Assembly: GCA_038503065.1 (NCBI GenBank)
Contig: JBCAMK010000015.1
Coordinates: forward strand, 1,178,001 to 1,242,000
DNA length: 64,000 nucleotides
Direction of reading: 5' to 3'
Source of the DNA: Paragyromitra xinjiangensis
Taxonomy: Eukaryota; Ascomycota; Pezizomycetes; Pezizales; Discinaceae
In this document: positions 23,100 to 34,658 of the stretch, piece after piece
Position numbering within the stretch: the stretch's first letter is position 1
How the letters are laid out: each line of letters opens with the position of its first letter
Translations under genes and position numbers: made by a program
The notes under the pieces: generated by a model
The model's database searches: none
Seen by the model: only the letters and a program-made list of their open reading frames with translations
Told to the model about the DNA's origin: nothing

Positions 23100-25344
23100 A
23101 TGTCGCTCAAAGTAACCCAGCAGAACGGAATCTCCGTTTACACAATCTCAGGCTCCAACACTGGCCGCTCGCTGCCAGACTGGCTGGCGCGGAAACGGAA
23201 ACGCTCGCTCAAGAACGATGAAGCCTATCAAAACCGCATCGAGCTGATCCAAGACTTTGAATTCGAAGAAGCAAGCCAATGCATCAGAGTCAGTGAAGAC
23301 GGAGAATATGCCATGGCCACAGGTGAATCTCTATGCCCTCTCTGCGTCTCTGCACATACTAACCTCCCCAGGCACCTACAAACCCCAACAACACATCTAC
23401 CACCTCCCCTCCTCCGCCCTGAAATACGCCCGCCACACCTCCTCCCTCAACATCAAATTCCTCCTCCTCTCCACCGACTACACCAAATCCCTGCACCTCC
23501 AAACCGACCGCTCCCTCGAATTCCACACCGCAATGGGCTGCCACCACACCACCCGAATCCCACGATACGGCCGCGACCTCGCCTACCTTAAACCCTTCGC
23601 CCACGCCATCATCCCCGCCGACGGCAACCTCGTATTCCGCCTCGACCTCGAAGCCGGACGCTTCCTCAAGCCCTTCGAGCTCGGACACGACGACCACCCA
23701 GTCGACAGCGCCGAATGCGTAGCCATCGCCTCAGGCACCCACGGACTCACAGCCTTCGGAACCTCCAACGGCACCACCGAATTCTGGGACCCCCGTTCCC
23801 GATCCCGCATCGGCATCCTCTCCCCCCCTCCCACCAACCCATCCATCACCTCCGCCCGCTTCGCCCCAAACGGCCTAACCTTCGCCACCGGCGCCTCCAC
23901 CGGAATCACAACCCTCTACGACCTCCGCAGTCCCACCCCCCTACTATCCAAAGACCAAGGCTACGGCTTCCCAATCCAAACCCTCGAATTCCTCCACTCC
24001 TCATCCCAAACCTCCACACCCAAGATCCTCTCCTCCTGCAAACGCATCATAAAAATCTGGGACGAGTCCACCGGCGCCCCATGGACCAGCATCGAGCCAA
24101 GCGTCGACATAAACGACGTATGCGTCGTCCCGAACTCCGGCATGATCCTCACCGCCAACGAGGGTCGCGAAATGCACAGCTTCCTCATCCCGGCGCTGGG
24201 GCCGTCGCCGTGGTGGTGTGCCCATCTGGATACGCAGATTGAGCAGTTGGCGGATAAGAGCGTTGGCGACCCCGACGCGTATGTCTCTGGTGGAGCTACG
24301 GCGGTGGGCGAGACCGTCACGTACGATAACTATAAGTTCCTTACGAAGACGGAGCTGAAGGGACTTAATCTGGACCATCTACTCGGTGCCAATAACGGGA
24401 GGCAGAAGGGGGGAGCGTTGGTTAGACCGTATATGCATGGGTATTTTGTTGATCAGAGATTATATGATGAAGCGCGGCTTATTGCGGATCCGTTTGAGTG
24501 GGAGAGGGAGAGGACGAGGATGGTTAAAGATAAGATTGAGAAGGAGCGGGAATCGCGGATTCGTACATCTGGTAAAACTACCGCGAAGGTCAAGATTAAT
24601 AAACGTCTTGCGGAACGTCTCAGTACCCTTGAAGATAAGCTCGAGCGCACGAGGAAACGTGTTGCCGAGGAAGCAGGCGAGGAAGCAGACGAGGAGGAAG
24701 TTGAAGATGGAAAGGCTGCCGGGGTACTTAAAGATGATCGTTTCAACCGGCTTTTCCAGAACCCTGATTTCGAGGTCGATGAGAACACGTTGGAGTTCCA
24801 ACAACTTAACCCGTCTACTAAACCGCGGGGCCGCACCGCAGCAGAGGAGGAAGAGGAGGATCTACCGGTTAAGCGCAAGGCTGTTAACTTCGATTCTAGC
24901 TCTGAGTCTGAGTCTGAGGAGAGTGATGATGGGAAACAACCAAACCAGAAGGGGGCGAGGAAGAAGGAGCCGGAGATGCGGATCTCGAGTAGCTCGTATA
25001 AAAAGTCGGGCCATGACACGCGTGGGTATCCGGCGAGTGCGGTGCAGAAGCGGATGAATAAGGAGAAGAGTTTTGGGTCGAGGGCTGCGTCGTCGGTTGG
25101 TGTGTCTGGGGGTAGGGGAAGAGGGAGGGGTGCGGCGGTGGTGATAGGGGAGAGGGAAGTTACGTTTTTTGCGAGTGGGAGTAAGAGCGGGAGGGTGGAG
25201 AAGAGTGGGAGGGGTGGAAGTGGGAGGGGTGGGAGAGGTGGGAGAGGTGGTAGAGGAGGGAGGGATGGAGGTGCAGGGAGGAACCCGAAGGATCGGAGAA
25301 GTGCGAGTGGAAATGCATTCAGGAGGGAAGGCGTGGCGAAATAG
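23100..25344 (+). CDS. ENP2: Nucleolar WD-repeat ribosome biogenesis protein Enp2 (NOL10)
   Basis: Two exons (23100-23322, 23372-25344; intron 49 nt) give 731 residues. It begins MSLKVTQQNGISVYTISGSN. The N-terminal half is a WD-type beta propeller (SLPDWLARKRKRSLKNDEAY, HIYHLPSSALKYARHTSSLN, GTTEFWDPRSRSRIG, RIIKIWDEST). Next comes the family block NYKFLTKTELKGLNLDHLLG-like and a charged coiled region. The NUC153-type motif follows (VLKDDRFNRLFQNPDFEVDE then NTLEFQQLNP). The tail is rich in Arg-Gly-Gly repeats, typical of nucleolar RNA-binding proteins. Enp2 is part of the small-subunit processome (90S pre-ribosome). The intron is supported by a CTAAC branch site and by conservation of MATGTYKPQ across the join. 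Confidence 0.93.
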
Positions 25345-26051
25345 AGTTGGTTTGTATAATTTAACAGGATACCTTATGTCTATGATCGAGTCGGATTGTA
25401 TGAAAATTTGTACAGTAACTACTTACAGTTGCTGTGGGACTTTGTTTCTGTCAACTTGTATATAATTACAGGGTCAATGACCAGGATGGCGTTTTTGTGG
25501 CGTTCACCTTATCTGAATAAAAGTCTTATTTCTTTCATGAATATCTACCAATAACCATGCCTAACTACACCGCAGTGGCAATGGAGTTAAGCTCCAGCTA
25601 CTAATAGTCATCTCCCCAGATCTATTCACTGAGGTGTTGGTTAAACTGACGCTGGGGATGTAGCACCATGACCCAAGTGGTTGGATGTACCTAATCAATC
25701 AATCAATCAATCAATCAGTCAATCAATCAGTCAATCAATCAATCAACGCTAGGATGCAGCAACGAGTGATGATGTGTGATTCCCCAAGAAGACAACATTA
25801 TCATTTCTATCTAAACTCTGGTGTCATGATTTGAGTCAAGCTTATCTTGCCCAGAAACAAATCACATCACATAACCCCACATTCAGTCTAAACACGTGCA
25901 CAAGTTTCTGGTACCAACAATTCACGAATAGAAAAACAATTTACTGTTTACCGGTATATATCTTTTTAAGACGAACATCACCGCCCACAAATCGCACTTA
26001 TGCACCCTTCTGTCCATGGCACTCCATATATCTAATACTTCCATCAATCTC
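25345..26051. other. Intergenic, convergent 3' region of ENP2 and ARP3
   Basis: No supported gene. It contains a tetranucleotide microsatellite (listed separately) and a GC-richer stretch at 25555-25680 with short inverted repeats. That stretch resembles no RNA gene I can name. Confidence 0.5.
25693..25746. repeat. (AATC)n microsatellite
   Basis: About 13 units of AATC in a row, with two G substitutions giving CAGTC. It lies in the 3' intergenic region between ENP2 and ARP3. A much shorter AATC run recurs at 63547-63562. Confidence 0.9.
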
Positions 26052-27791
26052 CTACTGGCCCGGTCCACCCAACAGTGCAAACCTTCTAACAATGCTTGGC
26101 CCGATTTCATCGTACTCGGCCTTGGTATGGCAGTAGCTCCTGAACTCGGGTGTCTGTCCCAGCAGAGATCCACCGAACCATGGTCCATGACGCTGTCTCT
26201 TATGGGTGATGACCTGGACCTCAAGACCGCCAGACTTCACACCACCAGATCTTTCTTCTGATTTCTTGATACGAGCGTCGACAAGGTGGCGGATATCACG
26301 CTGGAGACGGCGACCAAAATCTTTATAAAGGGTAGAACCACCGGAAAGGACAATGTTCTAAGGATATTAGTTGCGTGTTGAGCTTAGTGTTGGGTGCCTA
26401 TTACCTTATATAGTCCCCTCCTTACGTCAATTGGACTCGTCTGAATAACCGTATCGACAATATTCGGCAACGGCGTCAAAAAATCGCTCGAAAAGATCTC
26501 GGGATTGAAGAATATCTCTGGCGCTAAAAATCTCTCATATCCAACATCGACTGTAACGCTGCGACCGCCAAGTTGCTCAACGACGTACTTCTGGAATCGT
26601 TCGGGCTCCTTGTCGAAACGAGTAAACTCCTTCACGATGTCCGGAGACACATAGCAGAATTCCTCCTTGATGCGTTCAGCTGTCTTCAGGGAAGAATCGG
26701 CTTCGCCACGGTCACGCAGAAGAGATTGCACGAAGGTAGTGATGTCGCGACCGGCAATTGGGATCGATTTGATGGATGAGCCGATGACATAACCTTCAGC
26801 CTGGAGAGTTTCTTAGCATAAGAGTTTTCTGGGGAGGATAGAGGAACGCACCACAGGAATGACGTGGGTAACACCGTCACCGGAATCAACGACTGTACCA
26901 GTCAAACTTCGGTCTTGCACCTTACTGCTGGTCCAACTCGCTGCCAACGCTAACACAGCCTGGACGGCAATGTAGAGACCAGCACAATTAAACGTCTCAA
27001 ACATGATCTCGGCAGTATTCTCACGCGATTCGGGGGGGTTCAAAGGCTAGGGACTCAAACTTAGTATATTTATTTCTTGAATTGTCTGATGGGACTGTAG
27101 GTCTTACTGGCTCGGTAAGAAGAAAGTAGTGATCTTCCGGCTCGACTCGGAGGTACTTGAAAATCGAGTTCTGCCAGAAACGCTCCATGTGGTCCTGTCA
27201 AGCTTGTCAGCCACACTCAACCCCAACCGACTACGGAGCTGTACACACCCAATTATCGACCTGTCCATGTCTTATCGGATAATGAACACCATATCCTAAC
27301 CCCCATCTTATTAGTACCAAAATCTGCAGCTCCCCTGAATTGATCATCTCCTCCAATTCTGCTCCCTCCCTAAGCAATCATGAAAGGGAGCGTACCCAGC
27401 CCGCTAGACTGTGCAAGCGCCTCATCTCCAATAAAGTAGTCCAAATCCTCCGTGCCCCTCTTCGCGCTCAAATGACCACTCGGGCCGGCTCCTCCGGTGA
27501 GATATGACGGCTTCTGGGCGACCGCCGGGCGTCCCGAACCAGATCCGCCCCCGCCGGTGGAGCCTTTTATGGCAATGGCAGTGGGGAACACGAAGGACGG
27601 TGAATCGTTTCCGGCAAACCCTATACAGAAGGATATCAGTACTAAGCTTAGCGAGAGAATTGTGAAGACAGCTGATACATACCTAGCTTCGAGTAGCCCG
27701 TACCGCTGTGTATGGTTAGCTGGTAGAGCAACAATGGAACCAGAGGGGGCACTCACTTGTCCATGACAACGGCGGGGGTTTGATTAGCCAT
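26052..27791 (-). CDS. ARP3: Actin-related protein 3 (Arp2/3 complex)
   Basis: Eight exons on the minus strand (27791-27757, 27705-27683, 27620-27396, 27295-27249, 27194-27108, 27046-26852, 26800-26405, 26357-26052) give 437 residues. It begins [20 protein letters not shown]. It continues with [52 protein letters not shown] and the actin-fold nucleotide loops [20 protein letters not shown] and [20 protein letters not shown]. It ends [16 protein letters not shown]. Arp3 pairs with Arp2 as the pseudo-barbed-end template that nucleates branched actin at endocytic sites. A Gly/Ser-rich insert ([12 protein letters not shown]) sits in the DNase-loop region of fungal Arp3. The N-terminus is cut into exons of 35, 23 and 47 nt. 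All splice joins restore frame and family sequence. Confidence 0.96.
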
Positions 27792-28241
27792 TTTAATAAA
27801 GCTGGAGACAAATGAAACCAGGAGAGAAGGGTGGTAGGGTGGGAATTCTGATGCTGTTGTGGTTGGGAGTTGGTGATGTTCCTAGCACCAAGCGGGGGAG
27901 GTTGCGTAGGTGTGGCTTGAGCACTGGTAGGGCGAGGGTTCAGCAGAGCCTCAGCCAGCTATTTAGGTACCGAAGCGATGGCCCTTAACAACGAAGCTCT
28001 GCTTTGCTGAGAGCTTCACGAAACTCTAGATTTTCATTTTAATTACCTTAAGCTAGTGAGAGAAATGTAAAATATAATTGGCCTTGGAATATTTATCGAG
28101 ACGAATCCCTGGAGGCGTCTTCCAGTCCAAATATCACTCACCATGCGATAATATATTCATGTAGATAAAACACCAGACTCGCTATGTAGAGATACACATG
28201 CATGATCAAACAAACGTAAAAGAACTATCAAAGAGATAACA
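27792..28241. other. Intergenic between ARP3 promoter and ALG12 3' end
   Basis: No coding frame of note. It contains the 5' leader and promoter of ARP3 and the 3' end of ALG12, both on the minus strand. Confidence 0.5.
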
Positions 28242-30143
28242 TCACTCTTCCTTTTTCAAAACCCATACCATCTCCTCCATCCTTGCCCCGACCCAATAAC
28301 CCCTAAAAACCGTATCCCTAAGCCCGTATCCGTCCTCTAACGCCCTCTTCCACCACACAGGTGAAGGCTTGTGTTCTTTCGTCAAGCCTAATTCTTCAGC
28401 CTCCTCTTCTCCCAGTATTGGTGCACCAACGTGAACTATCTCCCCCGGTTTGTACACTTTGATCCCCTTCCACCCCACAACAGTGTCCACAACCCTCCAT
28501 TTCCCAATAATCCTTTCCACTTCTCCCGTAACAACCCAATCGATGTCCTCCCAGAACTCCGGAGTAAGCAAAGCCTTTTGATCTTCTGTCTTATCGAAAA
28601 CGACTCTCCTGATCGCCGTCCCCCACTTCACAGCCGCATCACCAGACAAAGGCACCAACGGCTGTTCCTGTAAGAACCTTGTGGCACCCGTCATGCACAC
28701 GAATGTATCCAGATGTACTTTCTCCGTATGCACCCCATTTACACCCTCCCTACCCAAAGCTTGATGCAACTTCACCACCGCTTCCCCACCTGGATAGTTC
28801 CATGAGCTCACGAGCATCATCCCAGTACCTGCTAAGGCGGTAAGCACCATTGACCCACAAATACCAATCGCGAGTAGTGCATAGGCCATATTCTTGCTCC
28901 TCCTGTTCCAAATCCACGCATTCCCCAACGCCCCACAGAGTGTCAACGCTGGAACAACATACACTACAAAGCGCCACTCTTTATGTGGCAGATAGGAGTA
29001 CACCGCAACGTATCCCAACGCTGGGATCAGGAGCTCCTTCGCGGCTACAGGGAAGCCGTATAAACATGCTGGTAGTGATACAAGCAGGACAGATGGGTTA
29101 AGTAGTAGCTTTGGTAGCGCAGAGCTGAAGTAATAATGCCACGGTGAAACACCCCATTCTGAAGATTTGTTGTCGATAGCGTTATACAGGAACCCCGAAA
29201 GTTCCGGCCAGATCAATCCTGTCTTCTCTGTCAAAAACGGCGTCGTGAAAATTCTAGCTTCCTCGTTTTGTGATTGCCAGAAATATGAATCGATGCTGAG
29301 TGTGATTGTGAGCCCAATTACACCACCTGCAATGCCCGCAGGGATGACGTCTCTAAATAGCGAAAGGCGACCCGTTACGAGTAACTGCAATGTTATGAAA
29401 GAGAGTAGTATCGCGAGCTCTGAACGGAACACAACCGCGGTGAAGGTGAGGAGGTAGATCCCGAGCTTGTAATTCCCCTTCCGTCGCTTCGGGGTCGTTA
29501 CAGGACGCGGAAGAAGAAAGGATAGCGCCGCCGTCGATAGGATCAGCGCGAAGGTGTTTGGAAGTGGCCGCGAGGCGTAATATGGTAGATGAAATTGCGA
29601 TAGCTGGAGGATAGTATAGAAGATTGCAGTTATGCGACCGTACGCAAGGCGGATGGAGCGGGTATACAAGCCCAGCGACAGTGCCGTTAGAGCACCCAGA
29701 ACGCCGCGAACTGATATATTGTACTATTTCATAAGTCCCTGGCCTCTGACACCTCTGCGCAAAGAAAGGGACAAAGCGCACCAATAATCTGGGGATTCAC
29801 GATATCCCCCAACACATCAATAACCGGTCTACTAAGTCCCGCCAACACGACGGGCCCAACAAATGTCCTCGGGACTGACCCAGGAAACGTAAAATGGTCG
29901 TAATCTTCTTTTAGCGAGGCCGTTACATTACTCGTTGATATCCCATAGAGCAGAATATCGTGCGTCGCTTGTAGGTTGAATGATTCCTCGACTTTTGTGT
30001 AGGGCGCTGCTACCAGGTGTACGGTTATCACAGCCGCGTGAAGCAGCGTGAGAAGGACATCTATTTTATGACCATCGGGGTATTAGAATGAAGCACATAC
30101 AATGAGGAAGTTGGAAATAGGTGTACGTACCAAGTATCGTCAT
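28242..30143 (-). CDS. ALG12: Dol-P-Man:alpha-1,6-mannosyltransferase Alg12
   Basis: Three exons on the minus strand (30143-30131, 30060-29782, 29710-28242) give 586 residues. The first exon is 13 nt (Met-Thr-Ile-Leu and one base). Family motifs are [20 protein letters not shown] directly after a short hydrophobic start, then [20 protein letters not shown], a luminal-loop region and about ten hydrophobic membrane segments. [13 protein letters not shown] is the HKExRF motif shared by GT22 mannosyltransferases (ALG9, ALG12, PIG-B/GPI10). Alg12 adds the eighth mannose, alpha-1,6-linked, to the lipid-linked oligosaccharide in the ER lumen, using dolichyl-phosphate mannose. ALG12 was preferred over other GT22 members because of the [13 protein letters not shown] start and total length. 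Splice joins are GT-AG and keep frame. Confidence 0.92.
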
Positions 30144-31004
30144 GTTGTCTAACTAGCGATGCTATACAAAAGATCGTTTCGAATTCAATGATATTGCTTT
30201 GCTCCTGGCTAGGTGCAGGGGACCTTCAATCGATAAGACTGGCTGTCCCACAGCATGTAGAGGTGTGTGGGCAGTGGATTTATCTGCGCTCGACTCGGAG
30301 ATGAAATGGTAGAATGCGATAAATATGTGCTTCTAGTGGTTGAGTGTTTGTGATTAAATAAAACCTGGAGATATTAAAAGCTATCCTGCTTCCCGGTTTC
30401 AACCTGGAGAGGTCGTTGAATGTTGGGGTACGTGGAGCCGCATCTGCAACGGTCAGATCTAATCTAATCTGGATAATCAGATGCATATAGTATCACTCGT
30501 TGCGAGAAATCTTCCTTCCTCACTCAAGGCCTACATGTAAAGCATCTAACTATAAATACTATGCTAGCCCTTCGATATACTCTCACTTCCAGGTCAATCT
30601 TACCGGCATTACCGGTAACATGTCTTGGAGAGAGCCCCTTAGTGTATTTCTACTTGTAATATTCATATGTCGTAGATGCCTCCTTTTGTAACTCTACAGC
30701 TTACGCAGCGGGGGCTTGGGGTGGTTGTTAGTTCACTAAAACAGAGGCGTGAAGACGATACAGATCCCCCAGTATGTAAATAGCAACCCCATAAAACAAA
30801 TAATCCATAGCTACCATTCTATTCATCCTAAGCCTTAGTATTCCAATCACTACATGTAGTGCTGCGTATAAATGCAGACGAAAAGCCCCTAACCCGGAAA
30901 ATATTCCGCCAGCACATAATAACCCACACTATTAGAAAAACTTCAGACCTAACCTCCAACTCACACCCTTCAGAGCTTTACCTACAACCTACGCTATCAC
31001 CGCT
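30144..31004. other. Intergenic, start of AT-rich gene-poor region
   Basis: No supported gene. It holds the ALG12 promoter at its left end, TACATGTA at 30532, and a 14-bp perfect palindrome CACTACATGTAGTG at 30848-30861, about 145 bp upstream of the next frame. Confidence 0.5.
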
Positions 31005-31634
31005 ATGTATCCGGTTGAGCTACCGAAAACGATGCCGTTGATAGCTATCCGCGATGCTAATTTGTACGCGGATTATTTACAGAGTGTTGTCAAGAAAGAA
31101 ATTCATTCTTCATTAATCAAGCTCAGCGCACAGCTGTTGCGCTTAGCCACTTTGAAGCCAGAGGAACTTGAAAAAACAGACCTTCAGCATATTAGAACGC
31201 TTAGAGCTGAGACAATTAGGAAGTTACAGAGCCTATTTCTCCTGGACTTGGAAGACCCGGGTTATGAACTTAAAGAAGAGAACCTGGTTGTGGGGGGACT
31301 CGATCTCAACTTTGAAGGCTCAGAGCTATCGATCGCAGATAGAAATGTTGTCGCTAATGCCTCAGTGGCCCTCACACGCCTCATTGGCCTCATTAAGTCA
31401 TGTAAGAGTCGACCAAAAGGATCTCAGAATTTGGTCCATGAGAGAATTGCTGCTTTAAGGACGGCATACTTTCTGGCTGAGGCTGCCCTGCAGACTCTGA
31501 TTAGTCGAAGTTTGGACAACCAGCAAATAAATAAATTTGATCATAAATTTAATTTGAACTTGCGTACTACCTGGCTCTTCGCTTCTAGAGATTATCTGTC
31601 CATAAAACCCGAACTTGACCAATTTACTCGATAA
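31005..31634 (+). CDS. Hypothetical protein, 209 residues, mostly helical
   Basis: Intronless frame from ATG at 31005 (an alternative in-frame ATG, MPLIAIRD, lies at 31032). I do not recognise the family. The sequence looks alpha-helical throughout, with Leu-rich amphipathic stretches (IKLSAQLLRLATLKPEELEK, IRTLRAETIRKLQSLFLLDL, NASVALTRLIGLIKSCKS). There is no signal peptide, membrane segment or cysteine-rich motif. It is flanked by gene-poor AT-rich DNA and followed by another unrecognised plus-strand gene at 32.66 kb. Balanced amino-acid composition and length argue for a real gene, but expression is not shown. It could be a lineage-specific gene or a remnant of a larger one. I see no convincing similarity to the paralogous pair at 58-62 kb. 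Confidence 0.5.
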   Translation: MYPVELPKTMPLIAIRDANLYADYLQSVVKKEIHSSLIKLSAQLLRLATLKPEELEKTDLQHIRTLRAETIRKLQSLFLLDLEDPGYELKEENLVVGGLDLNFEGSELSIADRNVVANASVALTRLIGLIKSCKSRPKGSQNLVHERIAALRTAYFLAEAALQTLISRSLDNQQINKFDHKFNLNLRTTWLFASRDYLSIKPELDQFTR

Positions 31635-32658
31635 GGTTCGCTGCTCCTCAGCTTTGGCACTCATACGCAGCTATTATTTCCTTTTGCTAATCGTTTCTTA
31701 TGTTCTCTTTCTACCCCTCTGATACAAGAATTCGACACGCACACATCCATCGTTTTACTACTCCTGTGTGCGCTTTAGCTTACATACATGTAGCCATACT
31801 ATTGAGCATTAGCCTACTTGCGTATGTTCTACCTAGGTTAGCTCGGTTTGTTACACTGCCTTATCTATGTCACCCAAGCTGTTTTTAATCCTCATTTTGT
31901 AAACTCTCCCGTTCTGATACCGTAGCTATTCAAACAATCATGTTCTTAGATAGGTACTAAATCGCAACTTAAGTCAATATATTTGGGGACATACACACAT
32001 ATAAAGCCAAGATCCTACTAGAAGTTGCGAGAAAGCGAGTTCGAAACCAAGTAGTCCCACCTTTCTTACCTTCGTGTTAATTCCTTGCTATCATTTGTTA
32101 ACTTCTCGACTTTGTTTCCCCCCTCATTTGATCACCCTCCCTAAGACACCCCAAATAAGTCCACACACACACCCACCATCGGTTATTGCATTTAAGTGAA
32201 TGGATTCCTTCTATCTCCTACTCTGATCCCCCTAGTAAAACCGACAAAGGCCGTCATACGACTTCATACGACTGAGCAAAGGGCTTGTACCCAACATCGA
32301 TTTAACCCAATAGAAACCCAGAAAAGAGAAAAAGAAAACCGGTTTTGCCTTACTATGCTGATTCCATCCGGTTCACTTCATGGGACATATGTCTACTAGG
32401 CTCATTCCTATCCCCTACTACCTACAGCGCTACGTATATACGCACCGTGGGTATGTCTAAAATCGAGCAACGATAGCTATAGTCTTATAACAGCTATCTT
32501 AAGGATAAAGCAGAATACTGTATACATATATACTCCAGGGGAATTTCTTCTAGACTCGTTGCGAGCTTAGATTACTCTTTTCTATATAATTCTATATAAG
32601 TACATTATAGTGCTATAAACAATTCTATGCCTTCAAAATCCACTATAAATTCATCGTG
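31635..32658. other. Intergenic between two hypothetical genes
   Basis: AT-rich, pyrimidine-rich and gene-free. It contains TACATGTA at 31785 and a run of TATATA-like sequence (32510-32600) shortly before the next gene. Confidence 0.5.
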
Positions 32659-33282
32659 ATGGGTTCTTCATCACAAAAATATTCCTCTCCAGCAGAACGA
32701 CCCGGCCCACAGACGACCAACAAGCCAATAAAAACCACGACCGCAACTGTAACCAAAGCCCACTTAAGATCTTCCCACAGAACTTACATGCATAATCTAA
32801 ACCCTATGACTGACGTCGATGGAAATACACTACCAACCCAATGGACCACCGATTCGAAAGAAGGAACACAGGTGGATTTGAACTCCATAGTCAACCACAT
32901 GAAAAATAGGGCGTTGCCAATGACACTTCTCTGGAAACCAGTAGAGGTTCATGCCAATACCAAGGATGAAAGCTGTTATAAGCCAATCCTCTCGTTGACA
33001 TGCGCTCAGAGCCATGTCGGAACTCTTCAGGATTATCTTGACGAGAAATTGGACGAAGCAGTAGCCTCCATCCGTGCAGGCAAATTCAGCCGTGAAAAAC
33101 TAGTGTCTATCTCCCGCGCCTTTAAATACTTGGACGAAGCACATGACATAATGGAGGTATGCTATCGCAGGGCACCAGAATACTTCAAGGACCTCCCGAA
33201 AACTCAAACAATACTCCGTGTTGAGAGGGAAAAGGATCGTGCGATGAAACAGAAGTACCGCACCATCGTACTCCACTCTTGA
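32659..33282 (+). CDS. Hypothetical protein, 207 residues
   Basis: Intronless frame starting at ATG 32659 (the codon before it is GTG, not needed). It begins MGSSSQKYSSPAERPGPQTT. The first 60 residues are Ser/Thr/Pro/Lys-rich and probably disordered. The rest looks helical and charged, with a long amphipathic helix region (DYLDEKLDEAVASIRAGKFS then REKLVSISRAFKYLDEAHDI). It ends KQKYRTIVLHS. There is no signal peptide, membrane helix or named domain. It lies 1.0 kb downstream of the other orphan on the same strand, in AT-rich DNA. The N-terminal MGSS could be myristoylated (Gly2), but this is weak. Real by length and composition; function unknown. Confidence 0.5.
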   Translation: MGSSSQKYSSPAERPGPQTTNKPIKTTTATVTKAHLRSSHRTYMHNLNPMTDVDGNTLPTQWTTDSKEGTQVDLNSIVNHMKNRALPMTLLWKPVEVHANTKDESCYKPILSLTCAQSHVGTLQDYLDEKLDEAVASIRAGKFSREKLVSISRAFKYLDEAHDIMEVCYRRAPEYFKDLPKTQTILRVEREKDRAMKQKYRTIVLHS

Positions 33283-34658
33283 TCCTCTTCACCAAAGACT
33301 TTCTAAAAGCCACCATCACACAAAATGACAGGGGGCTTGTTACTTCTTATTAATCTGTCACTCTTTTGTTAATTTCCTTATGTTACTGTCCCTTTTTCTG
33401 TTCCTACTTCATCCAAATCGCGTCAGCCTTTATTATTTCCTACAGTACCTTTTCGTCTCCCAGAAGACCACTATTTGCCAGTAGCCAAGGCAGCAGAGAT
33501 AAGATGAAAATAGTGCTCTTCCAAGACTTAATAATTAGTACTCTATGCTTGCTAGAACACGCTACACTTTCTTTTTTTCGGCCATCTATATGCAATCTTC
33601 TTTCTATGTAGCTAGACCTCCAAATGCTAACTTTATTACCATAATTCCGCACATTCCTCGCTCCACTAACTCCTAGTGCTCCTGCTTCCTACGACTAAGC
33701 CTTACGTGAAATCTAACCAAGTCAACCATTAGCCACGAAATGGTTTCCTATGTAAAATATATACCGTAAGCATCATAAGCAATACCTAGCTATAGGCTAC
33801 TTCAGCAAATTCTTATCTACCGCAAACAAATCGAACACCCCCAAAGCAACGAGTAATATAGAACGTCTTCCCCAGCCTACAATGCTATGGCGGGGAATAC
33901 CACAAAACATGGACTTCGACAACCCTAGTTACTTAAAAACTAAGTAGAATTCTAAAGCTTTCTCTTAGCTCGCCATCACGGCCGTGATGATCGTATCCAA
34001 GCGTCAGGCCCCACGTGCAACTGCCCAGCGAAGTCATTCCGATAGCTCTGGTAACCAGAGCTAAATTTTTGTATGCCAAGAAGCACTATTCATGATTTGG
34101 TTTATATATCAATTACCGAAAAGCCCGCCACAGCCTACCTAAGTGCATCTTCAGGGAAAGCGACAGATAAAACTTCCCCCACGTCAGCTGGTAAGTGACC
34201 ACTAATAGTAAAGGCCTATCGAAGTTACTGAAATATATGAACATAAAGAAAGTGCTAGCCTCTGATAGACGGTCCTTTCTAATGGCTCACTTCTCCTTTC
34301 AACTATACGAACCAGAAAACCCACCCACATTTTCTTACTATAGCGAGTGATAGTTGGTGATTGAAATATTAAGAACTTTAATTTCTCCACGGACGGTACA
34401 AATTCATACTTTCTAGTTTCAAGAAGTAAACTCGTCTACGAAGCAGTATAATAGAAGCCAACACTAAGTAAGTAGGGAACATAGAAAATTGCTTTTTTTC
34501 CTTAATACGCGAAGAAATAGGTTAATGTTTCTACTCGCGGAAACCAGGTAGCTTTGCCTCAAACAGGTATCACATATCAATCTCACTCTATCAACGCTAT
34601 GAGCACATATCTTAATCGCCAGGATTTTCTAGTCCATTCATACAATTATCCTACCAAA
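33283..34658. other. Intergenic, gene-poor, with two perfect palindromes
   Basis: No coding frame is supported over 1.4 kb. It contains a 16-bp perfect palindrome CATCACGGCCGTGATG at 33974-33989 and a 21-nt hairpin-capable palindrome TAGCTCTGGT-A-ACCAGAGCTA at 34043-34063. The remainder is AT-rich without recognisable elements. Confidence 0.6.

Noticed and set aside
25555..25690. Possible 5S rRNA or structured RNA between ENP2 and ARP3
   Set aside because: A GTTAAGC motif and short inverted repeats recall 5S rRNA, but the start, spacing and other conserved boxes do not fit in either orientation.
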